Positions 1-8,514 of a stretch of DNA of 64,000 bases are shown here, one piece after another. The stretch is from Methylosinus sp. PW1 (lineage in GTDB: Bacteria > Pseudomonadota > Alphaproteobacteria > Rhizobiales > Beijerinckiaceae): contig NZ_JQNK01000009.1 in NCBI RefSeq assembly GCF_000745215.1, forward strand, positions 248,001-312,000. The letters are read 5' to 3'. The notes under the pieces were generated by a model. That model saw only the letters and a program-made list of their open reading frames with translations, had not been told where the DNA came from and made no database searches. The position numbers were made by a program, and so were the translations under genes. How positions within the stretch are numbered: the first letter of the stretch is position 1; each line of letters begins with the position of its first letter.

Positions 1-191
1 GAAGGAACGCGCCCGCTTTCGACAAATTCGCCCCATGGCGGGCGCCACCGGAGCTTCCGCGTCACGCCAAACTTTTAAAGACGCTTCTGCGTCGTGGCGT
101 GGATGGCCGGGACGAGCCCGGCCAGGACGCCGCGGGGGCGAGGAGGGTGTAGGAATCCGATAGCGCGCAGCGAAGGAGGGTATGGGAATCC
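1..191. other. Intergenic/window edge with palindromic and direct repeats
   Basis: No gene is seen. A perfect hairpin (arms TGGCCGGG and CCCGGCCA, loop ACGAG) lies at 104-124. It resembles the palindromic GC-rich repeats scattered through Rhizobiales genomes. Two imperfect 18-bp direct copies of a GGAGGGT..GGAATCC motif lie at 141-158 and 174-191. The second runs up to the stop codon of pxpC. The hairpin could act in 3'-end formation for the pxp operon, but it has no T-run. Confidence 0.4.
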
Positions 192-1223
192 CTACTCTTT
201 CTCCATCGACAAATAAGCGTCTGTGACGCCGCCGATGAGATTGGCCGAAAGCAGCAATTCCGTCGAAATCTCCCCGCCCACGGCGCGCAGCCGCACGCCA
301 GCGGCCATCGCCTCGCTCAGCGCCCGCCGCGCCGCGACGGCCTGCTCGATCGATACCGCGGCAAAGGAGAATGCATCCCCCGGCCGCCGCTGCGCGAGAC
401 GGCCGATATCGGCGCCGATGACATTGGCGATCTTCGGATAGCCGCCGGTCGGCTGGCGATCGGCCATCAGCGCGAGCGGCGCGCCGTCGCCCGGAACCTG
501 GATCGCGCCGAGCGCCACGCCATCCGAGACGATGTCGTGCCCTTTCGCATGGGAAAGGCGCGCGCCCTCCAGCCGATAGGCCATGCGGTCGCTGCGCTGC
601 CCCACCCGCCAGCGCGCCGATAGAAATTTGTCGATCGCCTCTTTTGAAAAATAATCCGCCTGCGGCCCGAGCACGGCGCGGATCGGCTCTTCCCCAGAGG
701 CGAACCACGGCGCCTCGAGCGCCTGCAATTCTCGCGGCGGCGGGGCGAGATCGGCGAGGGGCAGAACATCGCCGGCGCGCAAGCCCCGCCCCTCGAGCCC
801 GCCCGTGAAAGAGCGCGCATGGGTGGCGAGCGAGCCCAGCGTCGGCGGCAGATCGATGCGGCCGGCGATGGCGACATAGCACCAGGCGCCGCTCCGCCCC
901 GCGCGAATGGAGAGCCGTGCGCCCGGCTCCAGCGAGAGCGCGCAGGCGAAGGGAAGCGGCGCGCCATCGAGGCGAATGTCGAATTCGCCGCCGGCGATGG
1001 CGAGGCCGATTGTCTCCCCTTCCGCCGTCAGCTCCGTTCCGCCGAGAGAGACCTCGATCGCCGCTGCGCCCATGGCGACGCCCGCCGCGAGATTGGCGGC
1101 GGCGAAGGCGCTGGCGTCCATCGGGCCGGCCGGCGTGACGCCGAAGCGCAGGCTGCCGCGCCGCCCGGCGTCCTGCAGCGTCACCCCCGGCCCCGCCGCG
1201 AGAAAGATCAGCCGCGCGCTCAT
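192..1223 (-). CDS. pxpC: 5-oxoprolinase subunit C (KipA / biotin-dependent carboxyltransferase-like)
   Basis: The 343-residue protein has the typical length and opening of the PxpC/KipA family, with LQDAGRRGSLRFGVTPAGPMD near the N-terminus and MADRQPTGGYPKIANV further on. In characterised systems PxpA, PxpB and PxpC together hydrolyse 5-oxoproline (pyroglutamate) to glutamate with ATP, in the cytoplasm. The start ATG overlaps the pxpB stop by 4 bases, so the genes are translationally coupled. It is the last gene of the minus-strand operon deaminase-pxpA-pxpB-pxpC. KipA/KipI in Bacillus were first described as regulators of a sporulation kinase. With pxpA next door, the enzyme role is much more likely. 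Confidence 0.9.
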   Translation of the reverse strand: MSARLIFLAAGPGVTLQDAGRRGSLRFGVTPAGPMDASAFAAANLAAGVAMGAAAIEVSLGGTELTAEGETIGLAIAGGEFDIRLDGAPLPFACALSLEPGARLSIRAGRSGAWCYVAIAGRIDLPPTLGSLATHARSFTGGLEGRGLRAGDVLPLADLAPPPRELQALEAPWFASGEEPIRAVLGPQADYFSKEAIDKFLSARWRVGQRSDRMAYRLEGARLSHAKGHDIVSDGVALGAIQVPGDGAPLALMADRQPTGGYPKIANVIGADIGRLAQRRPGDAFSFAAVSIEQAVAARRALSEAMAAGVRLRAVGGEISTELLLSANLIGGVTDAYLSMEKE

Positions 1224-1948
1224 GCGAAGGCCTCGCGCCGCGCGATCATCTCGCCGCGCGCGCTCTTCTCCTCGAGCGCGCGAAATGTCGCTTCGTCGAT
1301 CGGCTCGAAACGCAGCGCATCGCCGACCTCGACAAAAAAAGAGGGATCACGACTCGGCGCGAAGAGCCGCTCGGGCGTGCGGCCGAGGACATACCAGCCG
1401 GTCGGCATGGGATCGGCGCCGATGAGCGAGAGGCCGCCGCCGATGAGCACCGCGCCGCGCGGCGTCGGCCCGCGCGGGGAGGCGCGGCGCGGAACGGCGA
1501 GCGCCGAAGGCAGGCCGCCGAGATAGCACCAGCCCGGCGCGAAGCCATACATATAGGCGCGAAAATCGGCGCCCGAATGAAGCTCCACAATGCGCTCGGG
1601 CGAAAGCGACAAGGCTTCGCCCGCCGCCGCCAAATCCTCGCCATGCGGCGGCGCGTAGCAGCAGGGAATGATCCAGCGGACGTTCGGCGCAGCGCTCTCC
1701 TGCGCCGCTCTCTCCAGCGCCTCGACATGAGCGACGAGCACGGCGCGGGCGAGCGCCAGCGGATCGTAGTGAATCATCAGCGAGCGATAGGTCGGAACCG
1801 TCTCGAGGATTCCAGTGAGCGGCGCGGCTCGCAGAGCGGCGTCGAGCGCCAGCACCTCGGCGCTGATCGCGGGATCGACGCTGTCGCCGAACTCGACCAC
1901 CAGCGCCGCCTCGCCGGCGTCGAGACAGCGCGGCGCGGCGTAGCGCAT
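1220..1948 (-). CDS. pxpB: 5-oxoprolinase subunit B (KipI family)
   Basis: The 242-residue protein carries KipI-family signatures: GEAALVVEFGD near the N-terminus, VPTYRSLMIHYDP, and the central FAPGWCYLGGLP followed by PRRASPRGPTPRGAV. The reading frame stays open further upstream (to 2011), but the ATG at 1948 is preferred. It lies 4 bases after the pxpA stop, and the upstream extension is Arg/Ser-rich and overlaps pxpA. It is partner of PxpC and PxpA in ATP-dependent 5-oxoproline hydrolysis. It overlaps pxpC by 4 bases. Confidence 0.9.
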   Translation of the reverse strand: MRYAAPRCLDAGEAALVVEFGDSVDPAISAEVLALDAALRAAPLTGILETVPTYRSLMIHYDPLALARAVLVAHVEALERAAQESAAPNVRWIIPCCYAPPHGEDLAAAGEALSLSPERIVELHSGADFRAYMYGFAPGWCYLGGLPSALAVPRRASPRGPTPRGAVLIGGGLSLIGADPMPTGWYVLGRTPERLFAPSRDPSFFVEVGDALRFEPIDEATFRALEEKSARGEMIARREAFA

Positions 1949-1952
1949 CGCC

Positions 1953-2720
1953 TCATGTCTCCGATGGCGCGAAAGGCAGGAGCTGATAGCCTGCGCGCTC
2001 CAGCGCCGCACGCAGGCGCCGCGTCATATCGACGGCGTGCGACGTGTCGCCATGCACGCAGATGGAGTCGATCGGCGTCGGCAGACGCTTGCCGCTCTCG
2101 GTGACGATCGCCTGCTCGTTCAACATATTGAGCGCGCGCGCTGCGGCCCAGTCCGGATCCTCGATCACGGCGCCTTTCTGGCCGCGCGGCTTCAGCCGTC
2201 CGTCATCGAGATAGGCGCGATCGGCGAACACCTCATGCGCGGTGGCGACGCCGGCGTGCTCGGCCGCCGCCACCTGCTCGCTGCAGGCGATGGCCAGCAG
2301 AGTGAGGCTGGCGTCGACGGCGCGCGTCGCCTGCGCCACGGCGAGCGCGATCTCCGGCTCGACCTCCGCGACATTGGCGAGCGCGCCATGGCATTTCACA
2401 TAAGTGAGGCGATGGCCGCTGTACTGCGCGAGCGCCTGCGCCGCGCCGATCTGATAGGCGACGAGACGCTCCACCTCGGCGGCGGAATAGGGAATGCGCC
2501 GGCGGCCGAAGCCCGCGAGATCGGGAAAGGACACATGCGCCCCAATGGCGACGCCGCGCGCTTTCGCCAGCGTGAAGCAGCGCGCCATTATGTCGGGGTC
2601 GCCGGCGTGATAGCCGCAAGCGACATTGGCGGAGGTCACGAGGTCGAGCATGGCCTCGTCGTCGCCCATGCGCCAGGCTCCGAATCCTTCTCCGAGATCG
2701 GCGTTGAGATCGACTGTCAC
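1953..2720 (-). CDS. pxpA: 5-oxoprolinase subunit A (LamB/YcsF family)
   Basis: The 255-residue protein opens with VDLNADLGEGFGAW and SANVACGYHAGDPDIM, the hallmark of the LamB/YcsF (PxpA) family, a TIM-barrel-like metal-site protein. It supplies the hydrolytic subunit of the three-part 5-oxoprolinase. The length matches the family (about 250). The start codon overlaps the stop of the upstream deaminase gene by 4 bases, and pxpB follows after 4 bases, so the whole set reads as one operon. Confidence 0.93.
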   Translation of the reverse strand: MTVDLNADLGEGFGAWRMGDDEAMLDLVTSANVACGYHAGDPDIMARCFTLAKARGVAIGAHVSFPDLAGFGRRRIPYSAAEVERLVAYQIGAAQALAQYSGHRLTYVKCHGALANVAEVEPEIALAVAQATRAVDASLTLLAIACSEQVAAAEHAGVATAHEVFADRAYLDDGRLKPRGQKGAVIEDPDWAAARALNMLNEQAIVTESGKRLPTPIDSICVHGDTSHAVDMTRRLRAALERAGYQLLPFAPSET

Positions 2721-3190
2721 TGTCCCCCGGCTCCCCCGCGCGGCGCGTCCTCGGCGATATCCTCGTTCCAGACGGACGGATTGGCCATGATATCGTTTCG
2801 CATCAATTCGCGGCAGCGCGCATCGTCGAGCAGGATCACCTCGACGCCATGGTCGCGGAGAAACTGCTCATTGCCGCCGAAATTCCTGTTCTCGCCGACG
2901 ATGACGCGCGGAATCTTGAACTGCACGATCGTCCCCGCGCACATCATGCAGGGCGAGAGCGTCGTGTAGAGCGTCGTCTCGCGATAGGAGGCGCGGCGTC
3001 CGGCGTCGCGCAGGCAATCCATCTCGCCATGCAGAATAGGATCGCCCTGCTGCACGCGCCGATTATGGCCGCGGCCGAGCATGCGCGCGCCTTCGGCGAG
3101 AACGGAGCCGATCGGCAGGCCGCCCTCGTCGAAGCTCTTCTTCGCCAAGCGAAACGCCTCATCCATGCGGACGATATCCGACGCTCTCAT
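2717..3190 (-). CDS. Nucleoside/cytosine deaminase (Fcy1-like, zinc-dependent)
   Basis: The 157-residue protein has the cytidine-deaminase-fold zinc site: His54-Ala/Gly-Glu56 (HGE) and Cys81-x2-Cys84 (SPCMMC). The surrounding text (TTLYTTLSPC, IVGENRNFGG, and the C-terminal W141-x-EDI) follows the yeast cytosine deaminase pattern more closely than tRNA-adenosine or guanine deaminases. The frame is open upstream to 3661, but the ATG at 3190 has a GGGG-type ribosome site a few bases ahead, and the upstream extension lies inside the kinase gene. It is the first gene of the pxp operon, overlapping pxpA by 4 bases. The substrate (cytosine, isoguanine-type or another amidino ring) is inferred only. 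Confidence 0.85.
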   Translation of the reverse strand: MRASDIVRMDEAFRLAKKSFDEGGLPIGSVLAEGARMLGRGHNRRVQQGDPILHGEMDCLRDAGRRASYRETTLYTTLSPCMMCAGTIVQFKIPRVIVGENRNFGGNEQFLRDHGVEVILLDDARCRELMRNDIMANPSVWNEDIAEDAPRGGAGGQ

Positions 3191-3228
3191 CGAAATCCCC
3201 TTTCCGGCGCGGCGCCGGCGGGGCCTCG

Positions 3229-6021
3229 CTATTCCGCCGCGAGCACCTGCGGCGGCGGAAAGGCGACCTCGATCAGCGTCCCTTGGTTCTTTCGGCTCTT
3301 GATCGAGAAGGAGGCGCGATTGGCCTCGATCAGCGCTTTCGTCACCGGCAGGCCGAGGCCCGTGCCGCCGCGCGACGAGCCGATCTGGCGGAAGGGCTCG
3401 AGCGCCGTCTCGATCTCGGTCTCGGACATGCCGATCCCTGTGTCCTTCACGCGGATCACCACATATCCGGCGTCGGTCAAGGCGCTCGACACGATCACCT
3501 GTCCGCCCGCCTCGTTGAACTTCACCGCATTGGACAGAAGGTTCAGCAATATCTGCCGCAGCGACCTGCCGTCGGCAAGGATGCGCGGCAAGCGCGGCCA
3601 CAAGGACAGGCGGATCACCACACGGCTGCGGTTCGCCTGCGGCTGCATGATCGACACGCATTCGGAAATGACGGCGTTGGCGTCTATGCGCTCGACGTCG
3701 AGCTCGAACTTGCCCGCCTCGATCTTGGAGAGATCGAGCAGATCATTGACGAGGCTCAGCACATGCTCGCCCGATGTGTGGATGTCCTTGAGATATTCCT
3801 TGTAGCGCTCATTGCCGAGCGGGCCGAAGCGCTCCTCCATCATCACCTCGGCGAAGCCGATGATGGCGTTGAGCGGCGTGCGAATCTCATGGCTGACCTT
3901 GGCCAGAAAATCGGTCTTGGCGGCGCTGGCGCGCTCGGCCTCGCGGCGGGCGGCCTCGAGCTCGTCGTCCGAGCTGCGGCGGCGGATCACATGGAGAATG
4001 ACGCAGCGCCTCTGCTCCGGCGGCGGGCCGAGCGGCGCCAGCGTCAGCAGCACAGGGATAAGCTGACCATTGCGCGCGCGCGCCTGCACCGGCAGCCCCT
4101 CGCCGAGATCGCGGCTCGTCGGGCGACGGAGAAAATCAGCGACCACGCCTTGATCCGCGTCACAGAGCAGCGAGGCGAGGCCGGAGCCGAGCAGCGCGCG
4201 CGGCTCGCCGCCGACGAGCCGGCCGAGCGCGGCGTTGACGCTGCGCAGCCTGCCCTCGGCGTCGACCACCACAACGGCGTCGCCCATTGCGTCCAGCGTC
4301 GCGCGCAGCTCCTCCGCCTCATGGCGGCGGCTCTCCAGCTCCTTGCGCAAGGCGCCGGCGCGCGCGCGCTCCGGCGCGGCGATAGATTGCTGCGCGCTGC
4401 GCAGCGTGACGAGAGTGGCGGCCAGACCGTCCCATTGGATCGGCTCGAGCCGAACATCCGCCTCCAGCGGCTCGCCGTCGCAATCGAGCACCTCGACGAC
4501 GCCGGCCGCGGTTCCATCCGCCGCGGTGGGCGGGCGCCGGCCGGCGAAGAGCCGCGTCGCGCCGCCATCGCCCGCCAAAGCGGCGGCGTCGCCATAGCCG
4601 AGATAATCCAGCAGCGTGCGATTGGCGTAGAGCGCCTCCGCCCCGCGCGCGACCATGACGCCTATGGGCAGCCGATCGAGCAGAGCGGCGGCGCGCGAGA
4701 GGTCGCCGGGAAAGGCGCTATTCTCATTGGAGGGCAGAGCATCGTGGATTGGCGCGGGCTCATGCTCCTCGAAAGGCGCCGCTTCGGGCTCCGCCGAGAC
4801 GGCGGCCGCCTGCCCCGCGGATTGCCCGCCGGAAGCTTGCTGCCCAGTCGCCTGCTCGATCGTCTCGAACAAATCGCGCACCGAGCCCTTGGCCGGCTTT
4901 TGCGCGGCGGAGGCGAGCGCGCGGGCGATCTCGTCGAAGGCGGTGCGCTCGCTCGGCGACAGCGACTCGCCGATGGAGGCGGCGGCCTCCTCGAGGCGCG
5001 GCAGCGGCCGCAGCGGCACGATCTTGGCGCCGATGAGCGCCGACGTCTGCTCCGCCTCGGCCAGGGGCGCGGCCTCGGCCGGCGGCTCCAGCGCGGCGGC
5101 GGGCTCCTCCGCCGGCGGAGCAATGTCCGGCTCGGGCTCGGAATTGGACTCGGGCTCGTGGCGCAGCCGGTCCACATGCAGCACGCCATAGCCCTGATAG
5201 CCGCCGAAATGGCGGCCGTCGTCGAAGATCGGCAGAGCGCCGAGCGTCACCGGGACGCGCGCGCCGCCGCCGTCGAGCGGCCAATCGAGCTCGACCCCGC
5301 TCCAGGAGCGGCGCGAGGCGAAGGCGTCGGCGAGACGATCATCCGGCGCCAGCCGCAGCCGGCTCGCCAGCTCGAGAAACGAGCGTCCGGCGATGTCGCC
5401 ATTCTCGCGCCCGACCACATCGGCGAGCGCGGCGGTGACGTCGAGCACCCGCCCCTCCGCGTCGGAGCGCCAGAGGAATCGCTCCGGCCGCGGCGGACGG
5501 GCGGGCGGCGGCTCGATCGCAGGAATGGCCGGAGATGGAGCGGCCGGAGATTCGGCCACAGCCTCCGGCGCGGCGATCACGGCCGCGGAGACAGAAGCTT
5601 CTTCTGGCCGAACCAGCGGAGTCTCACTCGCGGCGGACCGCATGCCGAGCATTGCGACCAGAAAGATCGGCCCCGTCTCCTCGGCCGTGAGCCTGCGGCA
5701 CAGAACGGTCGCCGTCTGCGCGATGGGACCGAAGGAGAAGCGCAGCCGCTCGAGCCGCGGCGCGGCGGCGTGACTCTCGGCCGCGGCGAGCTCGCGCAGC
5801 CGGCGCGCGCCGGGCTCGCTCCCACGGAACAGCCGGTCGCCGAGCGCGACGAGATCGCCGCCAAAGACGGAAATCGCCGACTCATTGGCGTGGACGATCG
5901 CCAGCGGCTCGCCCGCGGCGGCGACGATCGGCGCGCCGGACGCCTCGAGCGCGGCGAAGGCCGGATCGGCGCCGATCTGCGCGGCGAACGCCTCGCTCTC
6001 GATCCTGTCGTGCTCGCTCAT
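3229..6021 (-). CDS. Soluble PAS-domain sensor histidine kinase, PleC/DivJ/PdhS-like
   Basis: The 930-residue protein has no membrane segment. The N-terminal two thirds hold PAS-like stretches (around residues 20-110, 180-280, 440-530, 570-670) separated by Ala/Pro/Glu-rich linkers. The C-terminal core is HisKA with His711 in SHEIRTPLNAIIGFAEVM, then HATPase_c with Asn831 (LLNLLSNAVKF), DTGIGM and GTGLGL. The HisKA region (FGPLG..RYKEYL, SGEHVLSLVNDLLDLSKIEAGKFEL) follows the PleC/DivJ/PdhS group, which in other alphaproteobacteria acts on the single-domain regulator DivK in cell-cycle control. Length and cytosolic layout best resemble PdhS. It is divergent from the phasin gene. The exact orthologue is not settled. 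Confidence 0.85.
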   Translation of the reverse strand: MSEHDRIESEAFAAQIGADPAFAALEASGAPIVAAAGEPLAIVHANESAISVFGGDLVALGDRLFRGSEPGARRLRELAAAESHAAAPRLERLRFSFGPIAQTATVLCRRLTAEETGPIFLVAMLGMRSAASETPLVRPEEASVSAAVIAAPEAVAESPAAPSPAIPAIEPPPARPPRPERFLWRSDAEGRVLDVTAALADVVGRENGDIAGRSFLELASRLRLAPDDRLADAFASRRSWSGVELDWPLDGGGARVPVTLGALPIFDDGRHFGGYQGYGVLHVDRLRHEPESNSEPEPDIAPPAEEPAAALEPPAEAAPLAEAEQTSALIGAKIVPLRPLPRLEEAAASIGESLSPSERTAFDEIARALASAAQKPAKGSVRDLFETIEQATGQQASGGQSAGQAAAVSAEPEAAPFEEHEPAPIHDALPSNENSAFPGDLSRAAALLDRLPIGVMVARGAEALYANRTLLDYLGYGDAAALAGDGGATRLFAGRRPPTAADGTAAGVVEVLDCDGEPLEADVRLEPIQWDGLAATLVTLRSAQQSIAAPERARAGALRKELESRRHEAEELRATLDAMGDAVVVVDAEGRLRSVNAALGRLVGGEPRALLGSGLASLLCDADQGVVADFLRRPTSRDLGEGLPVQARARNGQLIPVLLTLAPLGPPPEQRRCVILHVIRRRSSDDELEAARREAERASAAKTDFLAKVSHEIRTPLNAIIGFAEVMMEERFGPLGNERYKEYLKDIHTSGEHVLSLVNDLLDLSKIEAGKFELDVERIDANAVISECVSIMQPQANRSRVVIRLSLWPRLPRILADGRSLRQILLNLLSNAVKFNEAGGQVIVSSALTDAGYVVIRVKDTGIGMSETEIETALEPFRQIGSSRGGTGLGLPVTKALIEANRASFSIKSRKNQGTLIEVAFPPPQVLAAE

Positions 6022-6374
6022 ATCGACAGCGCCTCTTCAGACGCGACAAGCGCCGGAAGCGGCGCGGAACAAAGCGGCGCGGAACGCGCGTCGCGGCCGA
6101 TCGAAGGTGAAAGATCGGTTAAGTGAAACTTAAAGGTTCGTTACGGCTTGGTCTATGCGGCGAAGGACATTTTAACAAGCTTCGGCGATTCATGATGAAC
6201 GGACGCGCCGCCCCTAGACCATAATTATGTTGCAATGCAACATGAGTTGAGCCATATTCGGCTCGGCGGCGCCTGTCCCGATCGCGATGCGCGATGGACG
6301 GCCGCAGGCGGTCGGCCGGCGCCCCTTCTTCGGCCGACGGGCGGCGCAGCCGACCCGACCAGAAGGAAGCATTC
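6022..6374. other. Divergent intergenic region between histidine kinase and phasin
   Basis: These 353 bases hold no convincing gene. They carry the upstream regions of the kinase (leftward) and the first phasin (rightward). The notable element is the perfect 17-bp dyad at 6227-6243. A frame open from 6294 into the phasin is Arg-rich and is not taken as coding. Confidence 0.5.
6227..6243. promoter_or_regulatory. Perfect 17-bp dyad upstream of phasin (possible PhaR operator)
   Basis: The sequence ATGTTGCA-A-TGCAACAT is a perfect inverted repeat (8-bp arms, 1-base centre), 131 bases before the phasin start. TGC-rich sites are described for PhaR repressors that sense PHB granules and control phasin genes. 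Assigning it to PhaR is inference. Confidence 0.5.
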
Positions 6375-6734
6375 GTGAGCGAACCGATCTACCAGATACC
6401 GAACGAAGTCCGCGACTTCGCCGAGAAGAGCGTCGAGCAGGCGCGCAAGGCGTTCGAGGGATTCGCCGGAGCCGCGCAAAAGGCGATCGGCTCCGTCGAG
6501 ACGACGACCGCCACCTTCCAGGTCGGGGCCAAGGATGTGAGCGCCAAGGCGCTCGGCTACGCCGAAGCCAATGTGAACGCGGCCTTCGATCTCGCGCAAA
6601 AGCTGCTGCGCGCGAAAGACCCCCAGGAGGTGCTCCAGCTGCAAGCGGAGTATGTGAAGAGCCAGGTCGAGGCGATTCAGACCCAGGCCAAGGATCTCGG
6701 CGCCGCGCTGCAAAAAGCGACGACCGGCAAGTGA
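6375..6734 (+). CDS. Phasin (PHB granule-associated protein)
   Basis: The 119-residue protein is all-helical and amphipathic. It begins SEPIYQIPNEVRDFAEKSVEQARKAFEGF and continues with Ala/Gln-rich helices (AAQKAIGSVETTT, NAAFDLAQKLLRAKDPQEVLQLQAEYVKSQ), the pattern of the Phasin_2 family that coats polyhydroxybutyrate granules. The GTG at 6375 is chosen because an AAGGA ribosome site sits 6-10 bases upstream. The longer frame from 6294 adds an Arg-rich stretch with no family match. The protein has neither Cys nor Trp. It is followed by a strong GC hairpin and a second phasin-like gene on the same strand. Confidence 0.85.
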   Translation: MSEPIYQIPNEVRDFAEKSVEQARKAFEGFAGAAQKAIGSVETTTATFQVGAKDVSAKALGYAEANVNAAFDLAQKLLRAKDPQEVLQLQAEYVKSQVEAIQTQAKDLGAALQKATTGK

Positions 6735-6743
6735 TTTACCGAC

Positions 6744-6770
6744 GGCGCCGCGCCTTCGGCGCGCGGCGCC
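6744..6770 (+). terminator. GC-rich hairpin between the two phasin genes
   Basis: Ten-base arms GGCGCCGCGC / GCGCGGCGCC enclose a CTTCGGC loop of the stable UUCG type, 9 bases after the phasin stop. There is no T-run, so it may be a Rho-assisted or RNA-stabilising 3' structure rather than a classical intrinsic terminator. Confidence 0.5.
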
Positions 6771-6907
6771 TCGACGAAACGCGCTGCGGCGCGTCGTGAG
6801 TAGAGGCAGCGTCGAGTAGAGCGGCGTTTCCGCGGAGCTTCGAGCGCCGAAGGCGATTCGGGCGCGACACCAAACTGCCGACACCAGCACGAAAGGAGCC
6901 CGAAGCG

Positions 6908-7579
6908 ATGGCCACCCATACGAGAGGTTCTTCCAAGCGCCCGGCGCCGCCGAAGGAGCCGCCGATCACCCTCAAGGACGCGCTGGACGACGACGAGCCC
7001 GAGACGGCCCCGCTGGAGGCTGCGCCGCCCGTCGAGATCGACGCTGTCGCCGCCGCTCTGGAGGCCGCCGAGATCGAGGCCGTGACCGCGGCGCTGGAGC
7101 CTGTCGAGCTGGCGCTGACGCCGGCGGAGCCCGCCGCCATCGAGGCCCCAGCCGAGACCGCGCCGGAGCCCGTTTTCGACGTTGCGCCGGAGCCCGCGCT
7201 CGAGACCGTGGCGGAGCCTGTCCTCGAGATAATTGCGGAGCCCGTCCTCGAGGTCGTCGCGAAGCCGATCACCGAAGCGCCGGTCGCGCCTGTGACCATC
7301 ATCGCCGCGACAATCGAGGCCGCGCCCGCCAAGGCCGAGCCGCTCGACCCGAGCCTCTGGTCGCTGAAGACTTTCGATCTCGTGAATGAGAACGCCGCCG
7401 CCGTCCTCGATCTGGCGCTGGCCCTCGGCCAGGCGCGCTCGGTGGGCGACGCGCTGGAGGCGCAATCGCGCTTCGCGAGCGAGCGCTACACGACTTTCCT
7501 CAAGCGCGCCAATGAGCTGGTGGAATTGTCGAGCCGCTGGTCGCCCTTCCGCTTCGCCGTCTCTGCCTTTGTGGCGTGA
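6908..7579 (+). CDS. Phasin-family protein with long Pro/Ala/Glu/Val-rich N-terminal region
   Basis: The 223-residue protein starts at an ATG behind GAAAGGAG. Residues 1-20 are basic and Pro-rich. Residues 30-145 form an acidic low-complexity region with repeated APEPV, AEPVLE (102-107 and 110-115) and EAAP units. Residues 150-223 look like a phasin helix bundle (WSLKTFDLVNENAAAVLDLALALGQARS, then QSRFASERYTTFLKRANELVELSS). The C-terminal part probably binds the PHB granule. The acidic arm could be an extended linker or an interaction region. It lies 173 bases after the first phasin. Confidence 0.7.
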   Translation: MATHTRGSSKRPAPPKEPPITLKDALDDDEPETAPLEAAPPVEIDAVAAALEAAEIEAVTAALEPVELALTPAEPAAIEAPAETAPEPVFDVAPEPALETVAEPVLEIIAEPVLEVVAKPITEAPVAPVTIIAATIEAAPAKAEPLDPSLWSLKTFDLVNENAAAVLDLALALGQARSVGDALEAQSRFASERYTTFLKRANELVELSSRWSPFRFAVSAFVA

Positions 7580-7636
7580 GCCCCGCGAAAATGCTCCTCG
7601 CCCGGCCGAACGCGCCGGGCGGAGCGCGCTGATCTT

Positions 7637-8479
7637 CTACAGCGTCGCCTCGATCAGCGCGCGCAGCTCCGGCGTCGCCTCGGGCATGACGCCGAACCAG
7701 TCGCGGAACGCCGGCCGCGCCTGATGAATCAGCATGCCGAGCCCATCGACCGCGACATTGCCGCGGGCGCGGGCCGCGGCCAGCAGCGGCGTCTCCAGCG
7801 GCGCATAGACGATATCGGAGACGAGCGCTTCCGTCGGCAGGCGATCCAATCGCAGATCGAGCGGCGGCTCGCCCACCATTCCCTGATTCGTCGTGTTCAC
7901 CAGCAGGCCGGCGCCGGCGAGGCCCTCGGCGCGCTCCTCCCAGCGATGCGCCGTGACCGGAGCGCCGAAATCCGCGGCGATCTTCTGCGCCCGCTCGAGC
8001 GTGCGATTGAACAGCCGCACCTCCGCCGCCCCGGAATCGATGAGCCCGGCGATGACCGCCCGCGCCGCGCCGCCGGCGCCGATCACCACCGCAGGTCCGG
8101 CGTCCGCCCGCCACATGGGCGCGGCGGCGCGCAGCGAGGCGGTGAAGCCGAAGCCGTCATAATTGCGGCCGACGAGCGCCCCGTCCTCCTCCACCACCAC
8201 GCAATTGACCGCGCCGATACGCGTCGCGCTCGCGTCGAGAACATCGACGATGGCGAGCGCCGCCTCCTTATGCGGGATGGTGAGATTGCAGCCCGAGAAA
8301 TTCAGCGCCGGAAGAGCGCGCAGCGCCGCCGCGAGCCGCCCCGGCTCTATGGCGAGCGGCGCATAGGCGCCGGCGAGGCCATAGCGGGCGAGCCAGTAAT
8401 TGTGGATTTTGGGCGAGCGCGAATGCGAGATCGGCCAGCCCATCACGCCGGCGAGGAGAAAGCGGTCCTGCCCATGCAT
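7637..8479 (-). CDS. aroE: Shikimate dehydrogenase
   Basis: The 280-residue protein reduces 3-dehydroshikimate to shikimate with NADPH in aromatic amino acid synthesis. Diagnostic motifs are the substrate-binding GWPISHSRSPKIHN near the N-terminus, NLTIPHKE with the catalytic Lys, the nucleotide-binding VVIGAGGAARAV, the NRT motif, and DGLGMLIHQARPAF near the end. The frame is open further upstream into bioB, but the ATG at 8479 has a GGGGAGAG ribosome site and matches the family start. It lies 35 bases after bioB on the same strand. Confidence 0.95.
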   Translation of the reverse strand: MHGQDRFLLAGVMGWPISHSRSPKIHNYWLARYGLAGAYAPLAIEPGRLAAALRALPALNFSGCNLTIPHKEAALAIVDVLDASATRIGAVNCVVVEEDGALVGRNYDGFGFTASLRAAAPMWRADAGPAVVIGAGGAARAVIAGLIDSGAAEVRLFNRTLERAQKIAADFGAPVTAHRWEERAEGLAGAGLLVNTTNQGMVGEPPLDLRLDRLPTEALVSDIVYAPLETPLLAAARARGNVAVDGLGMLIHQARPAFRDWFGVMPEATPELRALIEATL

Positions 8480-8514
8480 CGGTCTCTCCCCGCTTTTCCT
8501 CCCGCCCGCGGCGC

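Noticed and set aside
3283..6126. 947-codon open frame antisense to the histidine kinase
   Set aside because: Arg/Ala/Gly-rich translation with no domains. The opposite strand encodes clear HisKA/HATPase motifs. Long antisense frames are expected at this GC content.
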